64,000 nucleotides of DNA from Lacrimispora algidixylanolytica (GCF_003609635.1 NZ_MCIA01000023.1:62001-126000); one strand, 5' to 3'; shown: positions 42,240 through 51,808, counted from the first letter of the stretch. Made by a program: numbers and translations. The notes: generated by a model from the letters alone, not told the origin.

Positions 42240-42263
42240 ACAGCTTCAATCGGGGGGATTGTC
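42222..42263 (-). terminator. Terminator of the galactan locus, overlapping the 3' end of the araC-type gene
   Basis: GACAATCCCCCC and GGGGGGATTGTC pair perfectly (12 bp) around an 18-base loop. On the minus strand the stem is followed by TTTTATCG. The araC-type stop codon lies inside the loop, so the left arm is coding sequence. Confidence 0.8.
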
Positions 42264-42292
42264 AAACTTTGATAGAACTAATCATGCTATTA

Positions 42293-43955
42293 TTATTTAA
42301 CTTTCTTCATAACAACAGTGGATAAACCATCCAGCTTCTCCCCTTTTGTCCCATAAACAATCTTATAACCTTTTTGTGGTAAGATCATCTTGACTGCTTG
42401 GGAATTAAAGTTCTGAACGATCAGATACATTGCCTTATCCGATTCTCTTGTTGTCACTTCAACGCCTTCCGGAATAAATGAAAGTGGTTTTTCAATGCCT
42501 TCTTCCTTCAGAACCGTCTCCAGAAAATCCGTATAGAACGCTTCTTCCATATCTGCGCATACATAATACATCTTCCCTTTTCCATATTGATTGCAGGTCA
42601 AAACCGGAAACCCTTTGTAAAAATCTCTTTCATAGGTCATAAGAACCTCAGCACTTGAAACCTTCACCAATTCACACAGCTTCCTGCAGATGTAGTTTTT
42701 ATTTAGGAAAAGTGAGTTATTCTCTTTCGGAATAGCTATATTTTCTTCTTCGTCATAAAGTCCATCAATCTCTGTTTTTCTAAAGCCCAATACATCGGTT
42801 AAATTCCCCGGAGTCTCTCCTAAGAAGCAGCAATCCGTATCGTCTACAACACCCGACCAAAAGGTCATAACAGCCGTCCCGCCATTTTCCACAAACGCCC
42901 TTATCTTATTCTCAATTCCTGCACGGAACATATAAAGCATAGGAATTAATATAATACGGTAATCTTGTAATTCTTCATCCATATCAATGATATCGGTATT
43001 AAGTCCCTGCCTGCGAAGGGCTGCATACATTTTGTCCACCGTTTCTTTGTATGGCATCCCACAGTTTCTTGGTCCTTGGGCATCTGTAAGGGCCCATCTG
43101 TTTTCCGTATCATACAGCAGTGCTGCCTTCGATTTTTGTACGGTTTCTCTCAATTGAGCAAGTTCGAAAAGCGCATCCCCCACCTGACAAACCTCCCTAA
43201 AAACTCTTGTGTCTTCTCCTCCGTAATGGTCGATTACCGCTCCATGGAACTTCTCAGAGGCCCCACGGCTTTGACGCATTTGAAAGTATAATGCGCTGTC
43301 AGAACCATGGGCAATGGCCTGCAAAGAGGCTGCACGAAGAATGCCTGGCTTTCTTAATTTACTTACATCCTGCCAATTAGTAGATGAGGGAGATGACTCC
43401 ATTAACAGAAATGGCTTTTTTAATAAACTGCGCATAAAATCATGCTGCAGCGCAGTCTCTCTTGCCGTCTCTATCTCCGGCTTCCTATGCCATTCCGGGT
43501 AACTGTCCCAGTAAAACCCCCGGATGATTTCCCAATTCCTTTGCAAGAAACTGATTGATATCCCAAACCTTTCTGCGGTAAATGGCAGAAGTATAACAAT
43601 GATTATGACGGCCGCCAAAAAGCTCCCTCTCCCGTTTTGCATTCACACGAAGAACTTCCGGATATCTTTTCGCCAGCCACTGCGGCCTTGCTCCTGAAGG
43701 GGTACCAAGAATTGTATGTATTCCATTTGCATACATTTTATCCACAAGTTTTAAAAGCCAATCGATTTGATACGTTCCTTCTTTTGGTTCCAATGAACTC
43801 CATGAAAACATCCCGACTGTAATAACATTAATGTTTGCTTTCAAGAAAAATTCCAGGTCTTTTTCCAGGATTTCCGGAGAATCCAACCATTGCTCCGGAT
43901 TGTAGTCACCCCCATGCAGTAGTTTACCAAATCTGTTTTTCCCACTCTTCTCCAT
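42293..43955 (-). pseudogene. GH42 beta-galactosidase broken by an internal out-of-frame deletion
   Basis: The N-terminal part (163 codons in one frame to a stop at 43485) starts HGGDYNPEQWLD and follows GH42 up to NHPGVLL. The C-terminal part, in another frame from about 43515 down to 42293, resumes at YWDSYPEWH and keeps the nucleophile region PFLLMESSPSSTNW and both C-terminal domains. About 110-130 residues that normally lie between, including the acid/base Glu of the NEY motif, are missing. The junction near 43509-43516 shows short homology (TTTTACTGGG). The product cannot be active. It would have been the galactan locus beta-galactosidase. ATG 43955 has GGAG upstream. Confidence 0.88.
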
Positions 43956-43988
43956 ATTTATCTCCACACTTTTCAAATATTCTAATAG

Positions 43989-45005
43989 CTACATTGTAGA
44001 ATCTTTAATCAACACATTATAACCGAGAATTATTTTATTATAGTCTGCTTTTCCGTTTATGGCGTCTAATAGTTTTTTAGAAGCAACTCCACCAATTTCT
44101 TTGATGTCAAATTCCAGACAGGTGACTGGCGGATAAGAGTTTGCTAACAACCTGCCGCCATAGCAGGACACAACTTTTATATCCTGAGGAATCTTTACCC
44201 GATTTTTATTCAGTGCATTTAACACACTCATACAAATATTATCATCAAGGCAAAGAAGGCATTCCACATCTTTTTTCAAAAGTTCTGCCACGTCTTTTTC
44301 TACAATGGAGGGATAAACGGCTCCCGTATAAAGAAGATCTTCCTCCATAGGAACACCCGCTTCCCGAAATGCAGCCCGTATTCCTTTTAAACGGCTCTGT
44401 GTTACAATATGTCCTGCATCACCGCAAACACAAGCAATTTTCTTTATATTCATTCGAAAAAGCACTGATGTTAAATCCTTACAGCCTCCTTCCTGGTCGA
44501 AATCCACCTGAATCACTTGTTTATCCGGCCAGCTTCCAATTACAACAAAAGGAACCTTTTGTTTTTCCAGGTAACGGATCGCCATGTCACCTTCCATGGT
44601 TCTCGTAAATACCGCTCCATCTATTTTCTGCTGTTCAACCAAAGATTTTAACTCTTGAATATTGGTTGTAGTAGTCTTAACCAACAGTACCCCGTAATTC
44701 CTCGCGGAGAAGCAATCATATACACTTAGCAAAATCTCCTGAAAATAAGGTAATTGCGCATGACCTTCCTCCCCAGGCAAAAGCACACAGATATTTTTTG
44801 ATTTCTTCTCTGTTTTTTCTATTATATTAGGTACATACTGGTTCTCCTTTATAAATTGAAATACCTTATCTTTTGTCTCCGAACCAATTCGACCGTTTCC
44901 TGAAATAGCTCGTGATACGGTGGTTGGAGACAGGTCTAATTTTTTTGCAATTTCTTGTAATGTAATTTTCTCGTATTCATTCTCTTTCCCATGGCGGAAC
45001 TTCAT
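43989..45005 (-). CDS. LacI-family transcriptional regulator of the galactan locus
   Basis: 338 residues. The helix-turn-helix is preceded by a 13-residue extension and reads ITLQEIAKKLDLSPTTVSRAISGNGRIG. The rest is a periplasmic-binding-protein-like sensor (KNICVLLPGEEG, DGAVFTR, VIGSWPD). It lies between the solute-binding protein gene and the beta-galactosidase pseudogene and probably represses the locus until a galacto-oligosaccharide binds. CAGGAGGTAA precedes the ATG. A set of TGCGCAAT sites near the galactanase promoter is a candidate operator. Confidence 0.93.
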   Translation of the reverse strand: MKFRHGKENEYEKITLQEIAKKLDLSPTTVSRAISGNGRIGSETKDKVFQFIKENQYVPNIIEKTEKKSKNICVLLPGEEGHAQLPYFQEILLSVYDCFSARNYGVLLVKTTTTNIQELKSLVEQQKIDGAVFTRTMEGDMAIRYLEKQKVPFVVIGSWPDKQVIQVDFDQEGGCKDLTSVLFRMNIKKIACVCGDAGHIVTQSRLKGIRAAFREAGVPMEEDLLYTGAVYPSIVEKDVAELLKKDVECLLCLDDNICMSVLNALNKNRVKIPQDIKVVSCYGGRLLANSYPPVTCLEFDIKEIGGVASKKLLDAINGKADYNKIILGYNVLIKDSTM

Positions 45006-45097
45006 AATTACCTCCTGGTCCCTCTAGCTCTAATTATTTATACCATTATACCTATTTTCAAACTCAGAAGAAAGAGAATTATCAGCCTGCCGCCGTT

Positions 45098-46702
45098 TTA
45101 TTTTAATCCTGTACGGGACAAGTAAGCTTCATATTGTTTTTTTAACTCTTCGGTCACTTTATCAACTCCTGCACCACTTAACTTCTTTTGAAAATTAGCA
45201 AACTCTTTTTCTGTATTGTCACCATAAATACCAAGCGCAAAACTTTGTTTATACTCATCAATAATTGACTTAACTACCGTATATTCTGTTTCTACATTCT
45301 TAGGATCAAATGTAAAACCTGCAACCTCCGGATGATACTCATGATCCACTAATATCTTAGAGATCGCAACCTGTCTTTCATCCAATCCTTTTTCATCCGG
45401 CTCATCTTCGCGATTCAATGCCCATGCCCAGTTATTCCAGCTATAGTTTTTCCCTCCATCTAACGTAACACGAGTTCCTTCCTCTGATAATTCATAATGA
45501 GTTCCTTTCACTCCTCCAAGCAACAAACGATTCAAATTCACATCACTCTTCATATAATCTAATGCAAGTGCAGCTCTTTGCTGATTTTTCGATTTTGATG
45601 TGATTGCAATTGCATCAGTCGCATAGCTTGCACGACACCTAAGTGCATCTGGTGTCAAATCATACACCGCATAGGTTCCTATGTTTGCTGACTCTAAGTT
45701 TTTCCCCGCCTGGAACACACTTGTATTCCATACAAAAGAACCAGAAGTTCCGTTTTCATAATAAGCCTGTGAATCTGTTGTATCATTGATTGCATCTGCT
45801 GACCAAAAACCCTTTGCAGCAAATTCTGACATCTTCTTGCAATATTCCAAATTCAAATCAGAGCCATAGAAATAAAAGATATCGGCCGGATCTGGTGCAT
45901 CTTCTTTTCCTTTGTTATAATACATCCAGTCATATCCTTCCGCAACATTTTGAATCCCCTTTGTCTGTAAGAAAGTAGTAAGTAATTGCTCTCGATTTGC
46001 ATTGGTATTTAATGGTACTACACCTGTTTCTCCTTTTAGTCCTGCTAATTCCTCCAGATATTTTTGGTAGTTATTAAAACTATCGGGTACGGTTAATTTA
46101 TATTTATCAATCAGATCCTGGCGTACTGCAGTCATGTTATATGCAGTAAAGGCTGCTTTTGCTTTTGGTACCGCGTAGATTTTTCCATCAATAGAAATCT
46201 GATTCCAGCTTTCTTTGGGCTGCTGTTCATGCGTGTATGGCATATTTTGTTTTAAGAATTCATCTGTCAATTCCACAAATGCTCCCTTGGCAGCCTCTTC
46301 ATTATAATAGCACCATGCCGCAGTGTAAATGAGATCAACCGGTTCTCCACCCGAAAGCAAAAGAAGATACTTAGTCGTATAATCACTCCAATTTAAGAAT
46401 TTAATTTCAACCGTTGTATTCAAATTAGGTTCAAAATAATCTGCGTTGGCCTGATCAGCAATTATTTGCATATCTTTTGGTTCATCCCCTAACACATACA
46501 TAACGATATTTTCTCTTTTTGATAAATCATATCCTTTCCCTGCATACGGACTATCGCTTGCGATTTCAGTAGAACCTGTGCTACTTGCACCTTCTTTTAA
46601 TGAATTTGCTGCTTCCTTGCCTGATCCTCCACACCCTACCAGAGTAAAAGCAGTTACACCCGCCAACGTAAGAGACAGTAGTTGTTTCAATGTCTTTTTC
46701 AT
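45098..46702 (-). CDS. Sugar ABC transporter solute-binding lipoprotein (LplA/CUT1 type)
   Basis: 534 residues. The lipoprotein signal has the lipobox LVGCGGSG (Cys near 24). The mature domain follows family 1 binding proteins (VMYVLGDEPKDMQIIADQAN, then a C-terminal DUF3502-like segment from VEYTVVKSIIDEY onward). The protein would capture an oligosaccharide outside the membrane for the two permeases encoded just upstream. Given the GH53 galactanase in the same unit, galacto-oligosaccharides are the likely ligand. No ATPase gene is present; such CUT1 systems commonly share an MsmK-type ATPase encoded elsewhere. Confidence 0.92.
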   Translation of the reverse strand: MKKTLKQLLSLTLAGVTAFTLVGCGGSGKEAANSLKEGASSTGSTEIASDSPYAGKGYDLSKRENIVMYVLGDEPKDMQIIADQANADYFEPNLNTTVEIKFLNWSDYTTKYLLLLSGGEPVDLIYTAAWCYYNEEAAKGAFVELTDEFLKQNMPYTHEQQPKESWNQISIDGKIYAVPKAKAAFTAYNMTAVRQDLIDKYKLTVPDSFNNYQKYLEELAGLKGETGVVPLNTNANREQLLTTFLQTKGIQNVAEGYDWMYYNKGKEDAPDPADIFYFYGSDLNLEYCKKMSEFAAKGFWSADAINDTTDSQAYYENGTSGSFVWNTSVFQAGKNLESANIGTYAVYDLTPDALRCRASYATDAIAITSKSKNQQRAALALDYMKSDVNLNRLLLGGVKGTHYELSEEGTRVTLDGGKNYSWNNWAWALNREDEPDEKGLDERQVAISKILVDHEYHPEVAGFTFDPKNVETEYTVVKSIIDEYKQSFALGIYGDNTEKEFANFQKKLSGAGVDKVTEELKKQYEAYLSRTGLK

Positions 46703-46750
46703 TCTAATTTCCCCCTTAGAATCTTTCTTTTTTATAAGCTTGAACCTTAC

Positions 46751-47644
46751 TCACCCCTTAACCGCTCCAATTGTAAGACCCTTTACAAAGTACTTCTGTA
46801 AAAACGGATAAAGCAATACGATTGGTCCAGTTGCTATTACCGTCATTGCAAGCTTCAATCCTTCTGAAGGAAGCTGCCCAACCTGCATTCCAGTTTGTGC
46901 CGCAACACGTTTTAAAGCATTGGTACTGTTTAAAATATTCTGTAATGTATACTGTAAATTCCAGTTATCACTGGTACTCATAAACAGCATACAATTATAC
47001 CAGTCATTCCAATAAGCTAACGCAACAAACAGAGCCAGTGTTGCAATTAATGGTTTTGCCATTGGTAATATCACTTTATAAAAGATATAAAAATCTCCTG
47101 CTCCGTCAATTTTAGCAGCTTCTGTCATCTCAAACGGAATCCCTTTCATAAAACTTTTTGCAATAATCATGTTCCAGACTGAAAACAATCCCGGAATAAT
47201 TAATGAATAAATATGGTTACTAAAATTAAAATATTTTGTACAAAGCAAATACCAAGGAACAAGACCACCGCTAAACAATGTCGTAAAGAAGAAGAAAAAC
47301 GAGACTCCATTTCTCCAGGGAAAATCAGGTCTTGACAATACATACCCTGTCATAGCAGTAAAAAAGAGAGACAATGTGGTTCCCACTATCGTCACAAATA
47401 TAGTCACGCCATAAGCACTTATTATACTTTCCGGGCTTTTCAAAGCCATTTTATAGGCTTCCAGTGAAAACTCTCTTGCTGTAACAAAAAATTGATATCC
47501 TTCCGTAACAATAATTTTTTCCTTTGTTATGGATCCAACAATAATCAAATAAAAAGGGATTACACAGGCAAGGGCAAAAATCCCGACCAATATGTATGCC
47601 ATAAGATTAAATGTAATAACATCTTTTCCTTTTTTAACCTTCAT
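46751..47644 (-). CDS. Carbohydrate ABC transporter permease (LplC/YtcP type)
   Basis: 297 residues, six membrane helices. The cytoplasmic EAA loop reads MTEAAKIDGAGDFYIFYKVI (the EAAxxDGA core), the contact with the ATPase. The C-terminal phrase YPFLQKYFVKGLTIGAVKG is typical of this permease class. It pairs with the permease gene 12 bases upstream. AGGGGG precedes the ATG. Role: import of galacto-oligosaccharides (inferred from the locus). Confidence 0.93.
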   Translation of the reverse strand: MKVKKGKDVITFNLMAYILVGIFALACVIPFYLIIVGSITKEKIIVTEGYQFFVTAREFSLEAYKMALKSPESIISAYGVTIFVTIVGTTLSLFFTAMTGYVLSRPDFPWRNGVSFFFFFTTLFSGGLVPWYLLCTKYFNFSNHIYSLIIPGLFSVWNMIIAKSFMKGIPFEMTEAAKIDGAGDFYIFYKVILPMAKPLIATLALFVALAYWNDWYNCMLFMSTSDNWNLQYTLQNILNSTNALKRVAAQTGMQVGQLPSEGLKLAMTVIATGPIVLLYPFLQKYFVKGLTIGAVKG

Positions 47645-47656
47645 CTTTTCTGCCCC

Positions 47657-48568
47657 CTAAAACAATGTGTAGTCTGGCTCAAACCATTTCACAAGATAAT
47701 TAGCTGTACAAATCGTGACAAAACACAATACCGACTGATACAGTCCTGCAGCCGTAGACATCCCGATATTTGGCGTTGTTATCAAAGATCTGTAAACGTA
47801 CGTGTCAATCACATCCGAGGACTGAAGGAGTAACTGATTGGATCCTACTAACTGATAAAACATTCCAAAGTCACCTCGGAAAATATTACCAATTGCCAAG
47901 AGTGTCATAATAAATATGGTGGGTTTTAAACTTGGTATTGTAATATAGCGTATTCTCTGCCATACCGATGCACCATCAATTTTTGACGCCTCTGACATCT
48001 CTTGACTGATACCAGCAATGGCTGCCAAATAAACAACCGTTCCGTATCCCGTTTGCTTCCACAATCTAACAAATATCATTACAAGCGGCCACTGGGATAC
48101 TTGTTGATAAATGCTAAATCCCTTTATTCCAACTGCTCCTAATATGGAATTTAAGACTCCATTCTCCCCAAAGATATTTAACATTATCGTTGATACAACT
48201 ACCCATGAGATGAAGTAAGGAAGGAAAATAAATCCTTGAGCTACCTTTTTAAATACCTTACCAGTGATTTCGCTTAAAATAATCGCAAACCCTACTTCAA
48301 AGATGATTCCAAAGAAAATAAAAGCCATATTATAAAGCAGAGTATTTCTGGTAAGCTCCCAGATCTTTCCAGTCACAAATAAATAATGAAAATTATCAAA
48401 CCCCACCCAGGGGCTTTTTAAAAAGCCGTCATAATAATTATAATTTTTAAATGCGACAACAACACCAGCCATTGGAATATAGCTAAAAATAACAACAAAT
48501 ATAATTGACGGCACCAACATCAGTAAAAGTGTTCTATTTTTTTTAATATTTATTTTTAAGCGGTTCAT
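47657..48568 (-). CDS. Sugar ABC transporter permease (LplB type)
   Basis: 303 residues from ATG 48568, which has AAAGGA seven bases upstream. A longer frame to 48610 has no such site. Six membrane helices follow an amphipathic start. The EAA loop reads EMSEASKIDGASVWQRI, and the ending YLVKWFEPDYTLF is characteristic of LplB-type proteins. It forms the membrane channel with the downstream permease. It lies 56 bases after the galactanase stop. Confidence 0.92.
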   Translation of the reverse strand: MNRLKINIKKNRTLLLMLVPSIIFVVIFSYIPMAGVVVAFKNYNYYDGFLKSPWVGFDNFHYLFVTGKIWELTRNTLLYNMAFIFFGIIFEVGFAIILSEITGKVFKKVAQGFIFLPYFISWVVVSTIMLNIFGENGVLNSILGAVGIKGFSIYQQVSQWPLVMIFVRLWKQTGYGTVVYLAAIAGISQEMSEASKIDGASVWQRIRYITIPSLKPTIFIMTLLAIGNIFRGDFGMFYQLVGSNQLLLQSSDVIDTYVYRSLITTPNIGMSTAAGLYQSVLCFVTICTANYLVKWFEPDYTLF

Positions 48569-48624
48569 GAATCCATCCTTTCTCTTCCGATACTCCAGGT
48601 TTTGAATCATTACACCTATTAAAA

Positions 48625-49950
48625 TTAATGGGAGGCTGCATCCTTTATCTTACAAAACACCTGCAAAGAATCCAATGCCTTTCCCTTGGAATCAAACATG
48701 GCCATGTTGTCCCAAGAACTTCCTTTATCCTCTGTCGCATATTCGATCACTTTATCGTGGAACAGCAATTCATAATTACCAGATACCTTAGATGCAAAAC
48801 CAGTTCCATACCGTCCACTTTTTTTAACATCTGCACCAATCCACGCAGGTTCCCAATAAAACCCACCCAAACCATATCCTTGTGTTCCTTCCTGCATATT
48901 CACAGATGCAACCGCCATAAAGACTGCTTCAATTGCTTTCTTTTGACCAGCCACACTTACATCATAGCCGGAATATGACATGTCTTTTAAAGAACTGACA
49001 TTGTTCCCTGTCGCGTCAGCATTAGCAAAGGTATACGGATAAGCGGTTTCTGCTACCATCACTTTCTTGTTATAAGTCTTAGCAACACTTTTTAGGGAAG
49101 CGGCCAATTCATCGGGACTACCGTGCCAAAACGGATAGGCAGATACTGCAAATACATCATAATTAATTCTTTGCAAAGCTGCTTGCTCGGCATACCAGGA
49201 AGCGGTTGTATTGGGATCAGTAAAATGAAGTGCTTTCAAAATAGCTTTATTTCCAGATAAGCCATATTGCTTGTTAATCGCATCAACAGCCCCGCATCCT
49301 TTTTGCATCGCTGCCCCAACTCCAGTGGTAAGATTCCATGTGCCATCATAAAGCCCTCCCATCCCGGCCATCGTTCCCATTGTTTCGTTACCGATCTGTA
49401 CCATTCCTACGTCCACTCCCGCCGACAGAAGTTTAGAAAGTGAATTATAGGTAAAATCATAAACTGCATTTGCCTTTTGCCCTGGAGTATAATCCTTCCA
49501 TGCTTTTGGGGCATATTGCTTTGCGGGATCTGCCCAGAAGTCGGAATACTGAAAATCTACAAGCAATCTCATCCCATGTGCCTTCGCACGCTGTCCGATT
49601 TTAATCGCTTTTGAAATATCACTATTCCCTCCTCCATAGCCCAATTTGCTTTGAGTATCATAGGGATCATTCCATACACGAACTCGTATATAGTTCACTC
49701 CTCCATCTTTTAGAATATCAAACATATCTCCTTGATTACCATTTGCATAGTAAAATTTCTGCCCCATCTCCTCAAAGGCTACGATACTAGATATATCAAC
49801 TCCCCGGATAAAACCTTCTGTAATTCCCGTTTGTTTTTGTGCCGCTTCTACCTCACAGTTTGCTTGGAAAGCCATTGCCGCACTTGCAATCAAACTAAAT
49901 GCCAATGTCACACTCGTAGTAACCCATTTCCACTTTCTTTTTTCCCCCAT
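48625..49950 (-). CDS. Secreted arabinogalactan endo-beta-1,4-galactanase (GH53)
   Basis: 441 residues from ATG 49950 (GGAGAGGT seven bases upstream). A signal peptide ends near ANCEVEAAQ. The GH53 barrel begins FIRGVDISSIVAFEEMGQKF and shows YIRVRVWNDPYD and VDFQYSDFWADPAKQ. The catalytic acid Glu is in MVQIGNETMG and the nucleophile Glu in VMVAETAYPYTF. It cuts beta-1,4-galactan chains of pectin into short oligosaccharides for the ABC importer encoded next. It is the first gene of the locus, with a promoter and possible operators upstream. Confidence 0.95.
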   Translation of the reverse strand: MGEKRKWKWVTTSVTLAFSLIASAAMAFQANCEVEAAQKQTGITEGFIRGVDISSIVAFEEMGQKFYYANGNQGDMFDILKDGGVNYIRVRVWNDPYDTQSKLGYGGGNSDISKAIKIGQRAKAHGMRLLVDFQYSDFWADPAKQYAPKAWKDYTPGQKANAVYDFTYNSLSKLLSAGVDVGMVQIGNETMGTMAGMGGLYDGTWNLTTGVGAAMQKGCGAVDAINKQYGLSGNKAILKALHFTDPNTTASWYAEQAALQRINYDVFAVSAYPFWHGSPDELAASLKSVAKTYNKKVMVAETAYPYTFANADATGNNVSSLKDMSYSGYDVSVAGQKKAIEAVFMAVASVNMQEGTQGYGLGGFYWEPAWIGADVKKSGRYGTGFASKVSGNYELLFHDKVIEYATEDKGSSWDNMAMFDSKGKALDSLQVFCKIKDAASH

Positions 49951-49974
49951 TGCTCTACCTCTCCATTTCATATT

Positions 49975-49982
49975 TGCGCAAT
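49975..49982. promoter_or_regulatory. TGCGCAAT box near the galactanase start
   Basis: This lies inside the palindrome TTGCGCAA between the promoter and gene start, with a central CG as in LacI-family operators. The same eight bases form both arms of the 50.1 kb inverted repeat. Confidence 0.5.
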
Positions 49983-50019
49983 TTAATAATATTGCATAGT
50001 TTTATTGCACTATATTTAT

Positions 50020-50048
50020 ATTTTATGACAATTTTACCCAATTGTAAA
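50020..50048 (-). promoter_or_regulatory. Promoter of the galactan locus
   Basis: On the minus strand TTTACA (50043-50048), a 17-base spacer and TAAAAT (50020-50025), one mismatch to each consensus hexamer. Confidence 0.7.
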
Positions 50049-50102
50049 TAGCTACGCTATACAAATATCACAGCATTTTCTCATTTACTTTTCTATCAAT
50101 CC

Positions 50103-50139
50103 AAAAATGCGCAATCATTAAGATTAATTGCGCATTTTT
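50103..50139. repeat. 13-bp inverted repeat upstream of the galactan promoter
   Basis: AAAAATGCGCAAT and ATTGCGCATTTTT flank 11 bases. Each arm contains TGCGCAAT, also found at 49975. It could be an upstream operator for DNA looping, or a bidirectional terminator, because the ends are A5/T5. Confidence 0.65.
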
Positions 50140-50212
50140 CAATATTTCTATGGTTTCTTTATAAAATCATTATTGAATCAGAGAGAAGTCTAAATGAAGT
50201 TGATAATAGAAC

Positions 50213-50308
50213 AAAGAGTCTGGTTTGCCAGACTTTAACGCTACCACAATAGTGGCATTTTTCCTTAAGCGTATCACGTACAGCCCGCCCGTTAGAGCTT
50301 TTTATTTA
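50213..50308 (+). repeat. Intergenic structured repeat, copy 2
   Basis: It starts ACAAAGAGTCTGG and ends GAGCTTTTTATTTA. Hairpins: AGTCTGG/CCAGACT, and CGCT (50239-50242) with AGCG (50268-50271) around CCAC/GTGG. The order of parts matches copy 1 (10287-10378), while stem bases differ with pairing retained. The rest of the 49951-50437 gap holds no gene. Confidence 0.6.
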
Positions 50309-50437
50309 ATTGGATGCAATTTCTTATACATAAAAAAATACACTTTGATTTGGCTCTAAAAGCCGTTTCAAAGCGTATCTTTCTTGCCTATTTTTATTCA
50401 AGCTGCTTTCAGGAATCCCTTGTAGCACCTTCTCTAT

Positions 50438-51730
50438 TTACCCATGTCTCCCATCATTCCTCCACGAACAGAATAGATACAACATACCAGTAAACCCTAA
50501 GTAAAACCAGGTGGCTGGATTGCTAAACCAAGTGGTAAAAAAGGACAGGATCATATATATGGCAAACTGAGCGTAAAACAGGTAGCCAATGGGGTTACGG
50601 ACTCTTTTTGCCATGCGCATAAGGAAAAATGCTATAATTCCAAGAATGCAGCCAAGAAGAAGCACTCCAACGATTCCAAAGTCATAAAAGGAATCATAAA
50701 AAAGCGTAACCGTGGTCAGCTCTTCCTTTGTTACGTAGATTGGAAAATCCACAAGAGCCGGGACAAGGAACTTAAGTCCTGTAAGTGCCCATAAGGGAAA
50801 CAGCATGCGAAGCCCAAAGGTATGGGAAGGAAGCCACTCCACCATACAGTTAAAATTATCATAATTGTTTGCAATATACATATATGGCTGAGTAATAAAG
50901 ATTGGCATGCCACTATTCTTCATCTGGAAGATTCCGTTTAAATAAGATACATCATGACCTCTTGCAATGGTCAGCACCACATAAATCGGAATAATACCCA
51001 GAGTCAGGCCCACTGCGTAAGCGATCTTCAGTCTGTGTTCCATGGCAATATAGGTAAGAACGGCCAAACCGATTGATAAGATAAGCTGAAATCTGGATAC
51101 GCACAATACAGGGATTGCACAAGCAATGATATCCATAAGCACCACCAGTACGAGTCTGATTCCATTTCTTCCCTGCTCTATACTAAAATAAATCACAGAT
51201 AAGGCTGGAGCGAGAACACATAACACGGTAAAATAATGAATGCCTGTAATGTGAAAAGTGGAATAGGCATGAGGTACTCCCTTTACAAAAAACGGAATAA
51301 ATCCAAGCAACATTGCCTCAGCAATAAATGCTGTGAGGGATAAAACAGTGACTAAAACCAAAGAAAAAAACAACGGTTTTTCATAACCTTTAAAGCTAAA
51401 CCAGCTGGGACGATGGCCACCTATCTCTCCCTGCATTCGGGCGAAAAACTCAAACGAAACCCAAAATCCCAAAAAGGCGAGTAAAAAGCAGAGCCAGGTG
51501 ATAATATTCCAATCGCTAGATAGCTCTGAAAGCTTTAAGCAAGCGATCCCCTGCCCACCTACCCAAAATAGGGAAAACAGTCCTCTCAGATGAACGATAT
51601 TTTCTGTTCTCCGATAATCATAATAATACAGAAAAAGAGCGGCCAGCACTAAAACCAGGCCTGACAACCAATAAAATCCTGCCCTTGCAAACAAATAAGA
51701 TGCTGCATAACTGATCAGATATACACTCAT
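50438..51730 (-). CDS. Oligosaccharide repeat-unit polymerase-like membrane protein (Wzy/O-antigen polymerase type)
   Basis: 430 residues, very hydrophobic, with about 12 membrane helices. A large extracytoplasmic loop before the last helices (residues 275-340, with YIANNYDNFNCMVEW and DFPIYVTKEELTTVTLFYDS) resembles Wzy proteins, as does the VSRFQLILSIGLAVLTYIA region. Such enzymes join sugar repeat units on the outer side of the membrane. No glycosyltransferase or flippase gene is nearby, so it stands alone and the partner pathway is unknown. AAAGGGG precedes the ATG. Confidence 0.75.
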   Translation of the reverse strand: MSVYLISYAASYLFARAGFYWLSGLVLVLAALFLYYYDYRRTENIVHLRGLFSLFWVGGQGIACLKLSELSSDWNIITWLCFLLAFLGFWVSFEFFARMQGEIGGHRPSWFSFKGYEKPLFFSLVLVTVLSLTAFIAEAMLLGFIPFFVKGVPHAYSTFHITGIHYFTVLCVLAPALSVIYFSIEQGRNGIRLVLVVLMDIIACAIPVLCVSRFQLILSIGLAVLTYIAMEHRLKIAYAVGLTLGIIPIYVVLTIARGHDVSYLNGIFQMKNSGMPIFITQPYMYIANNYDNFNCMVEWLPSHTFGLRMLFPLWALTGLKFLVPALVDFPIYVTKEELTTVTLFYDSFYDFGIVGVLLLGCILGIIAFFLMRMAKRVRNPIGYLFYAQFAIYMILSFFTTWFSNPATWFYLGFTGMLYLFCSWRNDGRHG

Positions 51731-51772
51731 TACTTAATCCCCTTTGGTAAAAAATGACATTGCTCTACTTCT

Positions 51773-51808
51773 ATGAAAAAGGCAGCCAACGCCCTGGCGA
51801 TAGCTGCC
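51773..51808 (-). terminator. Terminator after ptsI
   Basis: On the minus strand GGCAGC/GCTGCC with an inner CGCC/GGCG stem, followed by T5, 18 bases after the ptsI stop. Confidence 0.88.
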
